Assembly: GCF_002095465.1 (NCBI RefSeq)
Contig: NZ_MLFP01000002.1
Coordinates: 372,001-436,000 of the forward strand
Direction: 5' to 3'
Source of the DNA: Pantoea rodasii
GTDB taxonomy: Bacteria > Pseudomonadota > Gammaproteobacteria > Enterobacterales > Enterobacteriaceae
DNA: 64,000 nt
The translations under genes were made by a program, and so were the position numbers. Positions 10,088 to 20,377 of the stretch are shown piece after piece (positions within the stretch are counted from its first letter, which is position 1; each line of letters opens with the position of its first letter). Under the pieces are notes generated by a model. It did no database searches. It was not told the origin of the DNA and saw nothing but the letters and a program-made list of their open reading frames with translations.

Positions 10088-10542
10088 GCATGACCACCCG
10101 GATTCGCGTCGGCGTTGAACCTTTCGATGTCGGCCACGAGTATCAGCAACTCGCTGCCCACGACAGTGACGGCGCGGTCGTCACCTTCACCGGCAAAGTG
10201 CGCAACCATAATCTGGGTGACAGCGTAGCGGCACTGACGCTGGAACATTATCCCGGCATGACGGAAAAGGCGCTGGCGGAAATTGTCGAAGAGGCGCGTC
10301 AGCGCTGGGCGTTACAACAGGTGACGGTGATTCATCGCGTGGGTGAATTGTTCCCCGGTGATGAAATCGTGTTTGTCGGCGTCAGCAGCGCCCATCGCAG
10401 TAGCGCCTTTGCCGCCACCGAATTCATCATGGATTACCTGAAAACCCGCGCACCGTTCTGGAAGCGCGAAGCCACTGAGCAGGGCGATCGTTGGGTAGAT
10501 GCGCGTGACAGCGACCATCAGGCCGCTGAACGCTGGAAGTAG
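10084..10542 (+). CDS. moaE: Molybdopterin synthase catalytic subunit MoaE
   Basis: MoaE is the large subunit that transfers two sulfurs from MoaD thiocarboxylate to cyclic pyranopterin monophosphate. The 152-residue product has the conserved FTGKVRNHNLGD stretch, the HRIGEL-like segment (HRVGEL here) and FWKRE near the C terminus, which carries an active-site lysine. ATG at 10084 overlaps the moaD stop; an ATG two codons in is equally possible. A weak AT-stem hairpin, AAAACG paired with CGTTTT plus a T-run near 10581-10606, may end the operon. Confidence 0.96.
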   Translation: MSMTTRIRVGVEPFDVGHEYQQLAAHDSDGAVVTFTGKVRNHNLGDSVAALTLEHYPGMTEKALAEIVEEARQRWALQQVTVIHRVGELFPGDEIVFVGVSSAHRSSAFAATEFIMDYLKTRAPFWKREATEQGDRWVDARDSDHQAAERWK

Positions 10543-10580
10543 CGTGTAAAATCCGCCTGCACCGATAGCCGCAGCTCACT

Positions 10581-10606
10581 GAAAACGTTAAGGTAGCGTT
10601 TTTTGC
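10581..10606 (+). terminator. Possible terminator after moaE
   Basis: AAAACG and CGTTTTTT flank a loop of about nine bases, followed by further T residues. The stem is short and AT-rich, so this is a weak candidate for the end of moaABCDE. Confidence 0.35.
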
Positions 10607-10625
10607 TGGCATGTCAGGGAACCGG

Positions 10626-11720
10626 ATGAAAAACAACAGAATGCTGAAAGGCGCGGCGCTGCTCACTGCGCTGATACTGGCTGGATGCAGTACCAAAAAA
10701 GAGCCCCAGGCGCCCGCGCGCCAACCCGACGATGTAAAGAGCCAAATTCAGCAGTTGCTGCCCAGTGACGTAACGCAAAAAAGCGTCTGGGCAGATGACA
10801 TCTACACAGCCTTTCGCGTCCAGCAAATCGATCCCAGCGCCAGTAATATCTGCGCGGTGATCGCGGTGGCCGACCAGGAATCCAACTTCAACGCTGATGC
10901 GCCGGTGCCGGGCTTACCCAAAATTGCCTGGGGTGAAATCGATCGCCGCGCCGCGAAAGTGCATGTCCCGGCCTTTTTAGTGCGGACCGCGCTGCTGATC
11001 AAATCGTCCAACGGTGAAAGCTATGCTGCGCGCCTCGATAAAGTGCACAGCGAGAAAGAGCTGAGTGCCATTTTCGATGACTTTATCGATATGGTGCCGA
11101 TGGGGCAGAAGCTGTTTGGCAATCTCAATCCAATTCACACTGGCGGCCCGATGCAGGTCAGCATCGAATTTGCCGAAGCACACGCCAAAGGCTATCCGTA
11201 CCCGATTGATGGCTCGATTCGTCGCGAAGTGTTTACCCGCCGTGGCGGCATCTACTTTGGCACGCTGCATCTGTTGGGTTATCCGGCGGACTACAGCCAG
11301 CCGCTGTATCGCTTTGCCGATTTCAATGCCGGCTGGTACGCCAGTCGTAACGCCGCATTCCAGGCGGCGATAGCCCGTGCCAGCGGCATTAAACTGGCGC
11401 TGGACGGCGATTTGATTATGTACGGCAGCGAGCAAGCGGGTTCCACCGAATTAGCGGTACGCACTCTGAGCAAGCAGTTGGACATGAGCGATCGGGAAAT
11501 CCGTCGCGATTTGGTAAAGGGGGATAGCGAAAGCTTCAGCAACAGCACATTATGGAAGCAGACATTTATCCTCGCCGACAAAATGGCCGGTAAACGCCTG
11601 CCACGCGAGATGTTGCCGGGCATCAAACTGGAGAGCCCAAAAATCACTCGCAACCTGACCACCGCCTGGTTCGCCCAGCGCGTAAATGGCCGATATCAAC
11701 AGTGCTTGACGCGCCGTTGA
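10626..11720 (+). CDS. DUF1615 family lipoprotein
   Basis: A 364-residue predicted lipoprotein. The N terminus has a charged start, a hydrophobic stretch and the lipobox LAGC at about residues 19-22, followed by Ser-Thr-Lys, which suggests outer-membrane sorting. The body resembles the DUF1615 family, whose members are uncharacterised. The segment VADQESNFNADAPVPG recalls the glutamate-containing start of lytic transglycosylase domains, so a cell wall role is possible but unproven. The ATG at 10626 is chosen over 10611 because AGGGA precedes it and the signal sequence then starts cleanly. It lies between the moa operon and ybhL. Confidence 0.8.
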   Translation: MKNNRMLKGAALLTALILAGCSTKKEPQAPARQPDDVKSQIQQLLPSDVTQKSVWADDIYTAFRVQQIDPSASNICAVIAVADQESNFNADAPVPGLPKIAWGEIDRRAAKVHVPAFLVRTALLIKSSNGESYAARLDKVHSEKELSAIFDDFIDMVPMGQKLFGNLNPIHTGGPMQVSIEFAEAHAKGYPYPIDGSIRREVFTRRGGIYFGTLHLLGYPADYSQPLYRFADFNAGWYASRNAAFQAAIARASGIKLALDGDLIMYGSEQAGSTELAVRTLSKQLDMSDREIRRDLVKGDSESFSNSTLWKQTFILADKMAGKRLPREMLPGIKLESPKITRNLTTAWFAQRVNGRYQQCLTRR

Positions 11721-11777
11721 CGCAACGAAGTGTAGACTCCACACTTAGAGCGTTTGTCTAACTTAAAGAGGTGCATC

Positions 11778-12485
11778 ATGGACCGATATCCACGTAATGA
11801 TTCAATTGTGCAGCAGGCGTCAACCGGGCTGCAAACGTATATGGCGCAGGTTTATGGTTGGATGACCTGCGGCTTGTTGCTGACTGCGTTTGTCTCGTGG
11901 TTTGCGGCGAGCACGCCAGCGGTGATGGAACTGGTGTTTGCCAATCGCATCACCTTCTTTGGACTGATTATCGTGCAACTGGGGGTCGTCTTTGTGCTGT
12001 CGGGCATGGTGCATCGTCTGAGCAGTACTCTGGCAACCGGGCTATTTATGCTCTATTCGGCGCTGACCGGGCTGACGCTGGCGAGCATTTTCCTCGTTTA
12101 CACTTATTCATCCATCGCCAGCACCTTCTTTGTGACGGCAGGGATGTTCGGTGCGATGAGCTTCTACGGATACACCACTAAGCGCGATCTCAGCCGCATG
12201 GGTAGCCTGCTGTTTATGGCGCTGATTGGTATCGTACTGGCATCACTGGTGAACTTCTGGCTGAAAAGCCCGGCGCTGATGTGGGCGATTACTTATATCG
12301 GTGTGGTGGTGTTTGTCGGTCTGACCGCTTATGACACCCAAAAGCTGAAGGCGATTGGTGAGACCATCAACGTCAATGACAAAGAGAACCTGCGTCGTTA
12401 CTCGATCATGGGTGCACTGACGCTGTATCTCGACTTCATCAACCTGTTCCTGATGCTGCTGCGTATTTTCGGCAACCGCCGTTAA
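11778..12485 (+). CDS. ybhL: Bax1-I family inner membrane protein YbhL
   Basis: YbhL is a member of the Bax inhibitor-1/TMBIM (UPF0005) family of multispanning membrane proteins, some of which are calcium leak channels. The bacterial role is not settled. The 235-residue product has seven hydrophobic segments and the family C-terminal stretch LTAYDTQKLK with paired aspartates nearby. The start at 11778 matches the E. coli N terminus (MDR.PR.DSIVQ) and has AAAGAGG upstream. Same position as in E. coli, after moaE. Confidence 0.95.
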   Translation: MDRYPRNDSIVQQASTGLQTYMAQVYGWMTCGLLLTAFVSWFAASTPAVMELVFANRITFFGLIIVQLGVVFVLSGMVHRLSSTLATGLFMLYSALTGLTLASIFLVYTYSSIASTFFVTAGMFGAMSFYGYTTKRDLSRMGSLLFMALIGIVLASLVNFWLKSPALMWAITYIGVVVFVGLTAYDTQKLKAIGETINVNDKENLRRYSIMGALTLYLDFINLFLMLLRIFGNRR

Positions 12486-12502
12486 TTACAGCACTTTCTG
12501 TC

Positions 12503-12570
12503 GCGGCGCGATTTATCGCGCGCATCCGCAGCGCTGGTCAGGCTGAACGATGCGCAATAAATCGCGCCGC
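12503..12570. repeat. REP-like palindrome between ybhL and ybhN
   Basis: Arms GCGGCGCGATTTAT and ATAAATCGCGCCGC are perfectly complementary over 14 bases and enclose about 40 bases, with GCGC words at the inner ends. The same arm sequence is found at 2833-2909 and, shortened, at 38805-38836. It lies between the convergent genes ybhL and ybhN, which is typical of extragenic palindromes. It has no U-tract. Confidence 0.75.
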
Positions 12571-12585
12571 TACTACATGCAGACC

Positions 12586-13552
12586 CTATGAGCGTGCCGC
12601 CATCTTGCGCTCATTCTTCTGCCGCAGATGTTTTGCGCGACTCTCCAGTACCAGATACAACACCAGCGCCAGCAGCAGCGGCAAAATAAAGTACAGCACG
12701 CGATACGCCAGCAGCGCGGCGATAATCGTGCCGTGCGACACCTGCTCGCCGCCCAGCAGCGCCAGAAACACCGCTTCCAGCACGCCAATCCCCGCCGGGA
12801 TATGAATGATCACCCCGCAATACTGCTGATCAGCAACACGCCAAGCACCTGCGGAAAATCCACCTGCCGCGCCAGCAGCAGCCAGATAATAGTGCCCATC
12901 ACCAGCCAGTTGGCGCTGGAGACGGCAAACTGGATCAGTGCCATGCGCAGCGACGGCAGCTGCAAATGCTGGCCCTTAATGGTCCAGTGGCGTTTCTTCG
13001 CAAAAGCACAGGCCCATAAATAGATCGCCACCAGCACCAACAGCACGGCACCAATAATGCGCAGGGTGTTTTCACCGATAAACCAGCGCGGCGGAATCGG
13101 CACCATTCCGGCTGCAAACACCACGCCAGCCAGCAGGAGATAGCCCAGCCAGTTAGTGGCGATACTCATGGAAAAATGCGCGTGATGGTGCTGCCGGGCA
13201 GGCCTAACCGTGAATAGAGACGATAGCGCATCGCTACGCCGCCGACCCAGGTGCTGAGCGTCAGGTTAAAGGCGTAACAGATAAACGACACCAGCATCAC
13301 CTGACGTTTCGCCAGTTTGTGCCCGCAGTAGGCGCGGCCGATCAAATCATACACACCGTAGGTGAGATAACTGACCACCACCAGCGCCGCTGCGCCCAGC
13401 ACCACGTAGCGGTTATAGCCTACGATCACCTGATAGACGTCCTGCCAGTTCACTTTGCGGGCATAAATCACCAGCAGTACAATCACCGCGACAAAAAATA
13501 GCCAGGTGAGGATTTTCTTGGCCCATTGCCAGCGTGAATGTTTGTTACTCAT
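12586..13552 (-). pseudogene. ybhN: Inner membrane protein YbhN, two frameshifts
   Basis: YbhN belongs to the UPF0104/LPG_synthase_TM-like family of multispanning membrane proteins and lies next to clsB in enterobacteria. Three consecutive pieces in three frames align with E. coli YbhN: 13552 to about 13169, then to about 12813, then to 12586. At the first break the minus strand has T5 where T6 is needed (IFS.SIATNWLG); at the second G4 where G5 is needed (SIAGVI.HIPAG). Two inserted bases give an uninterrupted 322-residue protein, close to the E. coli length of 318. Both are homopolymer events, so error is the likely cause. The ATG overlaps the clsB stop (TGATG). Confidence 0.9.
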
Positions 13553-14796
13553 CAGGGTTTGGCTCCTTCATTGTCGGTTTCAACCCGATCCTGAGTTTCC
13601 ATTTCCGGTTGTACCGGAGGATCAACTTGTGCCAGCAGCGGCGTATGGGCGGGCAACCAACCGGCAATGGCCGGGAAGTGGCGCAGGAAGTGGAACACCA
13701 GCACGCTTTTGGTCAGATGCCACCAGGTGCGCGGTGGCAGTTTGTCATCCTGCACGCGCTCGCAATCGTGCTGGATCAAGGTTTCAAGATTGTCGCGCAG
13801 CGTCTGATTGAAGTGACGATCGTGGACAATCAGATTGGCTTCAAGGTTAAGCGACAAGCTCAACGGATCGAGGTTGCTGGAACCGACCGTTGACCAGTGC
13901 TGATCCTGCACCGCGATTTTGCCGTGCAACGGACGGCGGCAATATTCGTACACCTCAACTCCGGCATCCACCAGATAGTTGTAGAGCATCTCGGCGCCGA
14001 CTTTGACAATCGGCATATCCGGTTCACCCTGCACGATCAGCCGCACGCGTACGCCGCGTTGCGCGGCACTGCGCATTTCCCGCAGCAGTCGATAGCCGGG
14101 GAAAAAATAGGCGTTGGCGATAATCACATCCTGTTTGGCTTTGCGCAGCATATCGAGGTAATGCTGCTCAATATCATCACGATGATCGTCATTGTCGCGA
14201 TAAACAAACAGCACCTGCGCGTCACCAGGCATGGCATTGACCGCCAGCCGCTGCGAACGTGCTCCCCACCAGCGTCGCGTCACCTGCTCACTGCCCATCG
14301 CCTGCTGCACATAGCGCGCAATATCCAACACGATCGGGCCCGTCACCTCCACGGCGTAATCCTGTTTGGCTTGCGGACCGTAATCGGTGTTGTGTTCGTC
14401 AGAAAAATTGATGCCGCCAACGAAGGCCAGCGTGTTATCCACGACCACGATTTTACGGTGCAGGCGCCGGAACACATTGGTACGCATGCCCATCACCAGC
14501 GGACGAGGATCGTAATAAAGAAAACGCACGCCCGCTTCGGTCAGGCTGTTGACAAAGCGGTCGGACAAATCGTGCGAACCGTAGCCATCCACCATCACTT
14601 CGACCTTCACGCCGCGCTGTGCTGCCGCCAGCAGATCGCCATGCAGCGCATTTCCGACGTCATCTTCAAACAGGATAAACGTCTCCAGCAGCAGCGAACG
14701 TTCGGCGTGCTGAATGGCAGCGGAAACGCGGGGGAAAAACTGATCGCCATTCTCCAGCAGCCGCAGCTGGTTACCTTCACGCCAGCTGAAATTCAT
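13552..14796 (-). CDS. clsB: Cardiolipin synthase ClsB
   Basis: ClsB is a phospholipase D superfamily enzyme that makes cardiolipin, and it can also use phosphatidylglycerol in transfer reactions. The 414-residue protein has two HKD motifs: HRKIVVVDN near residue 115 and HGKIAVQDQ near 290, each followed by the conserved GG/GSSN block. The start at 14796 is chosen over 14865 because GGAG lies nine bases upstream, the sequence then begins like E. coli ClsB (SWREGN), and the ATG overlaps the ybhP stop as ATGA. It is the middle gene of ybhP-clsB-ybhN. Confidence 0.96.
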   Translation of the reverse strand: MNFSWREGNQLRLLENGDQFFPRVSAAIQHAERSLLLETFILFEDDVGNALHGDLLAAAQRGVKVEVMVDGYGSHDLSDRFVNSLTEAGVRFLYYDPRPLVMGMRTNVFRRLHRKIVVVDNTLAFVGGINFSDEHNTDYGPQAKQDYAVEVTGPIVLDIARYVQQAMGSEQVTRRWWGARSQRLAVNAMPGDAQVLFVYRDNDDHRDDIEQHYLDMLRKAKQDVIIANAYFFPGYRLLREMRSAAQRGVRVRLIVQGEPDMPIVKVGAEMLYNYLVDAGVEVYEYCRRPLHGKIAVQDQHWSTVGSSNLDPLSLSLNLEANLIVHDRHFNQTLRDNLETLIQHDCERVQDDKLPPRTWWHLTKSVLVFHFLRHFPAIAGWLPAHTPLLAQVDPPVQPEMETQDRVETDNEGAKP

Positions 14797-15554
14797 ATAA
14801 ATATCTCCACGGCCAGTGGGGCGTGATCGGAAAGGTGTGACCAGGGTTTGACCGGCAGCGCCCACGGCTGGCTGACGGTGGCGTTGCGAATATAGATGCG
14901 ATCGAGTCGCAGCAATGGAAACCGCGCCGGAAAGGTTCGAGCGGGGCGGCCGTTTTTCATGCTGAACACCTCTTGCAGTCCAGCGCTGCGCTTCAGGAAG
15001 CGGTTAGCCTGCACCTGCCAGTCGTTGAAGTCCCCGGCAACCACCAGCGGAGCATCGTGCGGTAGCGCATTGATGCGGTCGCTCATCATCTTCATCTGCG
15101 CCTGACGATGCTGTGCTTTCAACCCTAAGTGCACGCAGATCACATGCAGTAGCTCGGGCCGATCCGGCAAGCGAATCTGGCAGTGCAACATGCCGCGCTT
15201 TTCACTTCCTGCCACAGAAATATCGAGGTTTTCATATTCAACAATAGGAAAACGTGACAATATCGCGTTCCCGTGATGTCCCTCGGGATAAACCGCATTA
15301 CGGCCATAGGCAAAATCATGCCACATGGTATCGGCCAGGTACTCGTAATGAGAGTTTTCAGGCCAGTTCTCAATGTGCAGCGAATGGATATCGTGGGTGC
15401 CCATCACCTCTTGCAGGAAGACAATATCCGCCGACGTGGCGCGGACAGCATCACGCAATTCCGGCAGGATAAAGCGGCGGTTAAAGCTGGTGAAACCCTT
15501 GTGGGTGTTGATCGTCAGGACTTTAAATGAAAATCCTTGCGTATTTTGTGGCAT
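14793..15554 (-). CDS. ybhP: Endonuclease/exonuclease/phosphatase family protein YbhP
   Basis: A 253-residue member of the EEP fold (DNase I/sphingomyelinase/inositol phosphatase-like). Metal and catalytic positions can be seen: NTHKG near the N terminus, FLQEV near residue 48, GDFNDW near 182 and SDHAPL at the C terminus. The substrate of YbhP is unknown. Its fixed place beside cardiolipin synthase clsB suggests a phospholipid headgroup-related reaction, which is inference. It is first in ybhP-clsB-ybhN and divergent from ybhQ. Confidence 0.92.
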   Translation of the reverse strand: MPQNTQGFSFKVLTINTHKGFTSFNRRFILPELRDAVRATSADIVFLQEVMGTHDIHSLHIENWPENSHYEYLADTMWHDFAYGRNAVYPEGHHGNAILSRFPIVEYENLDISVAGSEKRGMLHCQIRLPDRPELLHVICVHLGLKAQHRQAQMKMMSDRINALPHDAPLVVAGDFNDWQVQANRFLKRSAGLQEVFSMKNGRPARTFPARFPLLRLDRIYIRNATVSQPWALPVKPWSHLSDHAPLAVEIFI

Positions 15555-15732
15555 ACTTCGACGCGCTCCTTTTCATCATCAAGAGCACAAAGTGTAGTCT
15601 TTGTCACAAATGGATGGTAAGCAGCGTAGAAAATTAGGGTGTTATCCGAAATTTGCTTTACATTGAGGAAATCCGTCTGGCCGCAGCCAGATACACTTGG
15701 GCGACCTCTGTTGGGTCTGCCAGGAGAAAAGA

Positions 15733-16125
15733 ATGAAATGGTCTAATCGTGTTCAGATTGTTACCGGTCAAACCTGTTTGCACATTGCGATGCACCTGTT
15801 GGTGATTGCTGCGCTGGTTTGGGGCTGGAAGCATAAGGCGCTGGTTGAAGTGAGCAGTACCCTGGTAGCAGCTTATGCCTTGGTGTTTATCGCCATGCTG
15901 GCTCTGCAGCGTAGTGCCCGTTTACGCCGCATGGGTGACGCCCTTGAGGAAGTCACCACCACCTATTATTTTGGTGCGGCGATGCTAACGCTATTCCTGA
16001 TTTCTCGCTTCATCCATAACAACCTGCTGATTGGTTGTCTGGGTGTGGTGATGCTGGTGGGGCCAGCGCTGGTGTCATTGCTGGCGAAAGAACCCGCCCA
16101 TCGCGTAGAGAAAAAGCGCAGCTAA
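15733..16125 (+). CDS. ybhQ: Inner membrane protein YbhQ
   Basis: A 130-residue membrane protein with four hydrophobic segments, aligning with E. coli YbhQ, including the central TTT.YFGAA segment and the LAGPA-like C-terminal segment. Function unknown. The start at 15733 (KWSNRV) has AGGAG seven bases upstream and fits the homologue. A strong terminator follows at 16150-16174. Confidence 0.9.
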   Translation: MKWSNRVQIVTGQTCLHIAMHLLVIAALVWGWKHKALVEVSSTLVAAYALVFIAMLALQRSARLRRMGDALEEVTTTYYFGAAMLTLFLISRFIHNNLLIGCLGVVMLVGPALVSLLAKEPAHRVEKKRS

Positions 16126-16149
16126 GCCGACGTGCCGCTGTGAAGAGAA

Positions 16150-16174
16150 AGGAGCCGAATGCGGCTCCTTTTTT
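16150..16174 (+). terminator. Intrinsic terminator after ybhQ
   Basis: AGGAGCCG and CGGCTCCT form a perfect 8-bp stem with an AATG loop, followed by TTTTTT. It ends the ybhQ transcript before rhlE. Confidence 0.9.
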
Positions 16175-16328
16175 GTTGGTCGCGGTGGCAGCGGAAACCT
16201 GCTAAACTCTCGCCCTTACGCATGGTAGTTTGTGCCCTTTTCACACGTGAGCCCCGGGCTTGCGTCATATACCCCCTGAAAACTACATCGCTCACGGCGA
16301 ACAGGGCGGTTCGGAGTAATACACCTGC

Positions 16329-17744
16329 ATGTCATTTGACTCTCTCGGCTTAAGTGCCGATATTTTGCGTGCGGTAGCGGAACAAGGCTACCAGGAACCG
16401 ACGCCGATTCAGCGTCAGGCTATTCCCGTGGTGCTGGCGGGTCGTGACCTGCTGGCGAGCGCCCAAACCGGTACCGGTAAAACCGCCGGCTTCACGCTGC
16501 CATTGCTGCAGCGTCTTACGGCAAATCCTTCAAACGCGCGCGGCCGTCGTCCGGTGCGTGCGTTGATCCTCACCCCAACCCGTGAACTGGCGGCGCAGGT
16601 GGGCGAGAACGTCCGTGAGTACAGTCAGTACCTGGATATTCGTTCACTGGTGGTCTTCGGTGGCGTGAGCATCAACCCGCAGATGATGAAACTGCGCGGT
16701 GGTGTGGATGTGCTGGTGGCAACGCCTGGCCGTCTGCTGGATCTGGCGCATCAAAATGCGGTGGATCTGTCCCAGGTTGAGATTCTGGTTCTGGACGAAG
16801 CGGATCGCATGCTCGATATGGGCTTCATCCACGACATTCGTCGCGTGCTGGCGCGTCTGCCGGCCAAACGTCAGAACCTGCTGTTCTCTGCCACCTTCTC
16901 TGATGAGATCAAAACCCTGGCGGAAAAACTGCTCACCAACCCTGAACAGGTGGAAGTGGCGCGTCGTAACACCGCGTCAGAGCAGGTTTCGCAGCAAGTG
17001 CATTTCGTTGATAAGAAGCGTAAGCGGGAACTGCTGTCGCTGATGATTGGTCGCGATAACTGGCAGCAAGTGCTGGTGTTCACCCGTACCAAACATGGCG
17101 CTAACCATCTGGCTGAGCAGCTGAACAAAGATGGCATCACCGCTGCGGCTATCCACGGTAACAAAAGCCAGGGCGCGCGTACGCGTGCATTAGCTGACTT
17201 TAAATCCGGTGGCATTCGCGTGCTGGTGGCAACCGATATCGCTGCACGTGGTCTGGATATCGAAGAGCTGCCACACGTAGTGAACTATGAACTGCCTAAC
17301 GTGGCAGAAGATTACGTTCACCGTATTGGTCGTACCGGGCGTGCTGCGGCAACCGGCGCGGCGCTGTCACTGGTGTGTGTTGATGAACACAAACTGCTGC
17401 GTGACATCGAGCGTTTGCTGAAGCGTGAGATTCCGCGCATTGAGCTTGAAGGTTTCGAAGTGGACCCAAGCATCAAAGCGGAACCGATCCAGAATGGTCG
17501 CCAGCAGCAAGGGCGCGGACAGGGCCAGGGCCGTGGACAAAGCCAGGGTCGCGGTCAGGGCGGTAACGTTTCTCGTCCGCACAGCGGCAACGGCCAGCGC
17601 CCGCAGGGCAGCAACGGTGCGCGACCACAAGGTGAAGCGCGTCCAGCCGCTGCACGTCGTCAGGGTGGCGCAGCCAGCCAGACTGCGCCAGCCGCAAACA
17701 GCGGTCGTCGTCGTCCGGCAGCGAAAAAGAGCGGGAACATCTAA
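16329..17744 (+). CDS. rhlE: DEAD-box RNA helicase RhlE
   Basis: RhlE is an ATP-dependent RNA helicase linked to ribosome assembly and RNA turnover. The 471-residue protein has the Q motif (PTPIQ near residue 25), Walker A AQTGTGKT near 45, PTRELA, DEAD in [12 protein letters not shown] near 155, SAT, and the motif [10 protein letters not shown] near 332. The C-terminal 90 residues are a low-complexity basic tail rich in Gly, Gln and Arg (repeats of GRGQ), probably a disordered RNA-binding extension. The dusC gene starts four bases after its stop. Confidence 0.96.
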   Translation: MSFDSLGLSADILRAVAEQGYQEPTPIQRQAIPVVLAGRDLLASAQTGTGKTAGFTLPLLQRLTANPSNARGRRPVRALILTPTRELAAQVGENVREYSQYLDIRSLVVFGGVSINPQMMKLRGGVDVLVATPGRLLDLAHQNAVDLSQVEILVLDEADRMLDMGFIHDIRRVLARLPAKRQNLLFSATFSDEIKTLAEKLLTNPEQVEVARRNTASEQVSQQVHFVDKKRKRELLSLMIGRDNWQQVLVFTRTKHGANHLAEQLNKDGITAAAIHGNKSQGARTRALADFKSGGIRVLVATDIAARGLDIEELPHVVNYELPNVAEDYVHRIGRTGRAAATGAALSLVCVDEHKLLRDIERLLKREIPRIELEGFEVDPSIKAEPIQNGRQQQGRGQGQGRGQSQGRGQGGNVSRPHSGNGQRPQGSNGARPQGEARPAAARRQGGAASQTAPAANSGRRRPAAKKSGNI

Positions 17745-17748
17745 CGCG

Positions 17749-18705
17749 ATGAGGGTGTTACTGGCGCCGATGGAGGGCGTGCTCGATTCATTGGTGCGTG
17801 AGCTGCTCTCCGGGGTCAATGATTATGATCTGTGCGTCACTGAGTTTCTGCGCGTGGTCGATCAACTGCTGCCGGTAAAATCCTTTCACCGTTTATGTCC
17901 TGAGCTGCATAACAGCAGCCGAACGCCCTCAGGAACGCGTGTGCGTATGCAGCTGCTCGGGCAATATCCCGAGTGGCTGGCAGAAAATGCGGCGCGCGCC
18001 GTGGAGCTTGGCTCCTGGGGCGTCGATCTCAACTGTGGTTGTCCGTCAAAGCTGGTCAATGGCAGCGGCGGCGGGGCAACCCTGCTGAAAGATCCCGAGC
18101 TGATTTATCGCGGTGCGAAAGCCATGCGAGAAGCGGTTCCGGCGCATCTGCCGGTGACGGTGAAAGTGCGTTTGGGCTGGGATTCCGGCGAGCGTCGCTT
18201 TGAGATCGCGGATGCGGTGCAGCAGGCCGGTGCCAGCGAACTGGTGGTGCACGGTCGCACCAAAGAAGATGGCTATCGCGCCGAGAGCATCAACTGGCAG
18301 GCGATTGGTGAAATTCGCCAGCGCTTGTCGATTCCAGTGATCGCCAACGGTGAAATCTGGAGCTGGCAGGATGCGCAAGACTGTATGCGCATTACCGGTT
18401 GCGATGCGGTAATGTTAGGGCGCGGTGCGCTCAATATCCCGAACCTTGGCCGCGTGGTGAAATACAACGAAGCGCCAATGCCGTGGTCGCAAGTGGTCGA
18501 ACTGCTGCTCAAGTATACCCAGCTGGAAAAGCAGGGTGATACCGGCATGTATCACGTCGCACGTATCAAACAGTGGCTGGGCTATCTGCGCAAAGCCTAC
18601 AACGAAGCCGATGGGCTTTTCAGTGAAATCCGCACGTTACGCGTCTCTTCAGACATTGCCTCGGCCATTGAACGCCATGCGCAACAGCTAACCGTAGCGG
18701 TTTAA
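17749..18705 (+). CDS. dusC: tRNA-dihydrouridine(16) synthase DusC
   Basis: DusC is an FMN-dependent enzyme that reduces uridine 16 in the tRNA D loop. The 318-residue product begins with LLAPMEGV (FMN-binding), has the catalytic cysteine in LNCGCPSK near residue 98, and has VHGRTK near 168. The ATG at 17749 immediately follows rhlE, and the E. coli homologue starts similarly. In E. coli dusC (yohI) lies near pbpG and yohC rather than next to rhlE, so this adjacency marks a rearrangement junction. Confidence 0.95.
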   Translation: MRVLLAPMEGVLDSLVRELLSGVNDYDLCVTEFLRVVDQLLPVKSFHRLCPELHNSSRTPSGTRVRMQLLGQYPEWLAENAARAVELGSWGVDLNCGCPSKLVNGSGGGATLLKDPELIYRGAKAMREAVPAHLPVTVKVRLGWDSGERRFEIADAVQQAGASELVVHGRTKEDGYRAESINWQAIGEIRQRLSIPVIANGEIWSWQDAQDCMRITGCDAVMLGRGALNIPNLGRVVKYNEAPMPWSQVVELLLKYTQLEKQGDTGMYHVARIKQWLGYLRKAYNEADGLFSEIRTLRVSSDIASAIERHAQQLTVAV

Positions 18706-18712
18706 CGCCTCC

Positions 18713-19891
18713 TCATTTAAACGCCGTTGTATAGTGAATCTGCTTGCTGGATGAATAGAAGCGGGCGAGTTGTTCACTGAATTTCACCGGGTCGTGCTGT
18801 TCGGCAATTCTCTTCAGTGATTGCGCAGAGTACTGGGTAATCACCCCCGGGTTACGCAAAATATCCGTGATATGCGCTTTGAGCTGCTGCACGATCTGTC
18901 GGCGTATCTGCATTTTGCTCTCCTGAGAGTCAATCACATATTCATGCTCGTCATTCAAGGGTTGATGAATCAGCCAACCCGCGCCCTCCGGATTGATTTC
19001 AGGCAAGGCGCGAATGTTGGTGGTGATCACTGGGCATCCACTGGCCTGCATCTCCAGCACCGAGAAGCCGTAGGTATCCTGCCAGCTCGGCAGTAATCCC
19101 ACGTGCGAACGCTGCAGCAAGGTCAGCACCTGAGGGTTCGGCATGCTGGTGAAATGCTGGATATGCGGCGAGATTTTAATTAAGTGCTCAATGCGCGCAT
19201 AAAACGCCTCGTCATCCTGAAATTGTCGATGGGCAATATTATGTCGCTGCGTGATATCACCAATCAGCGTCACCTGAATCTGGCCACGTGTGAAAACATC
19301 CTCTTCAGTCAATTGTGAAACCGCCAGCACCACTTCCGCCCCACCTTTGCGATAGAACTCGCTGCCGATAAACACCAACCGAATTTCGCCTGGCGACACC
19401 AGGCGGGGCTTAACGCACAGCAGCGGCTGCGGCGGATGCAGCACGTGCAGCTTGTGGCTGACCGCGGCTTTGATGGCGGGAAAAGCGTCGAGCAGTTTCA
19501 GCTGGATGTTGAGGGTGGCTTGCGAGATGGCAATTAACGTCAGGCACTCCTCACGGGCGATCAATTGCAACTGTGACTGCAGTTCAGGATTATCCACTTT
19601 CGCCATGCCAGGCACCGGCAGCACGCGTGGGATTTCGGTTTCAAAAGTAGCGATCCAATTTCTTTTGGTGTTAGCCACTTCGTTGAAGAGATGAATCACA
19701 TCCGCATCATGGGGCAGTGAGCCGGGGAAGGGGCGAAAAATAAATTGTTTATTTTTGTGTAGAATCTTTGATCTTATGGCATTTGAATAAAAGTAGATGT
19801 TCTTTTTTCGGCAATCTATATATTGATGCTGGGAATGCGTCATGATATTTCTTTTTTCAGGATATCCGCTTCCACTGGTGATTATCTTCAT
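18713..19891 (-). CDS. GT4-type glycosyltransferase
   Basis: A 392-residue GT-B fold glycosyltransferase (Glyco_trans_1). The C-terminal half carries the nucleotide-sugar-binding region: FIGSEFYRKGG near residue 180, then PSWQDTYGFSVLEMQASG near 285-305, the family E-x7-E region. No signal peptide is seen. Donor and acceptor are unknown, and it is not part of a polysaccharide locus here. The N-terminal region and the roughly 480 bases upstream are much more AT-rich than the neighbouring genes, which suggests an acquired gene. The start has AGGAGAG a few bases upstream. It converges on dusC with only seven bases between stops. Confidence 0.8.
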   Translation of the reverse strand: MKIITSGSGYPEKRNIMTHSQHQYIDCRKKNIYFYSNAIRSKILHKNKQFIFRPFPGSLPHDADVIHLFNEVANTKRNWIATFETEIPRVLPVPGMAKVDNPELQSQLQLIAREECLTLIAISQATLNIQLKLLDAFPAIKAAVSHKLHVLHPPQPLLCVKPRLVSPGEIRLVFIGSEFYRKGGAEVVLAVSQLTEEDVFTRGQIQVTLIGDITQRHNIAHRQFQDDEAFYARIEHLIKISPHIQHFTSMPNPQVLTLLQRSHVGLLPSWQDTYGFSVLEMQASGCPVITTNIRALPEINPEGAGWLIHQPLNDEHEYVIDSQESKMQIRRQIVQQLKAHITDILRNPGVITQYSAQSLKRIAEQHDPVKFSEQLARFYSSSKQIHYTTAFK

Positions 19892-20377
19892 AATCTCTCC
19901 TGGCAGGTAGGGTACAGATTAAAATAAAAGCGTCAGCGATGAGCATGGCCCGGTGCGAGGGCGTTGGGTGGATAGCAATGAGATTACGCACTGGGAGTAA
20001 TGAGTTGGGTTTGTTTTAATTAACTGTAACCTAAAGGTATTCGACGGCAGAATCTATGTCTTAATGTGAATGAGTACAGAAGCACAGGGCGCTAGCCTGG
20101 CAGCCTGTAACGGTTAGCGACTGGTTTTACAGCTCTTTTACCAAGCCAATACATTAAATTGATTTTTGCTGGCGGTCTTTTTTCAGATTTTTCATGCCAA
20201 TAAGTTAATAAAATTGAATTGAACGTTATTATTTATTTAACCGGCATAGAATTGGACTCTATTTATAATGCTGCGTTGAACGGATATTACAGAATTACGC
20301 CATAACACAGTTCCAGGTAAAGTGAGGTTCAAGCTGAAGGCTATTTGCGCTATAGTAGCGTTTCATATTCATTTGTA
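19892..20377. other. AT-rich divergent intergenic region
   Basis: About 490 bases between the divergent glycosyltransferase and MFS genes, clearly AT-rich (especially 20130-20290). A TATAAT word at 20264-20269 and TATAGT at 20352-20357 could be -10 elements for the MFS gene, but no good -35 pairs with them. No gene, RNA or repeat recognised. Confidence 0.5.

Noticed and set aside
13897..14826. Long open frame (309 codons) on the plus strand opposite clsB
   Set aside because: It lies wholly within clsB, which has HKD motifs and a clear homologue; the other strand has no family match. It is a by-product of GC-rich coding sequence.
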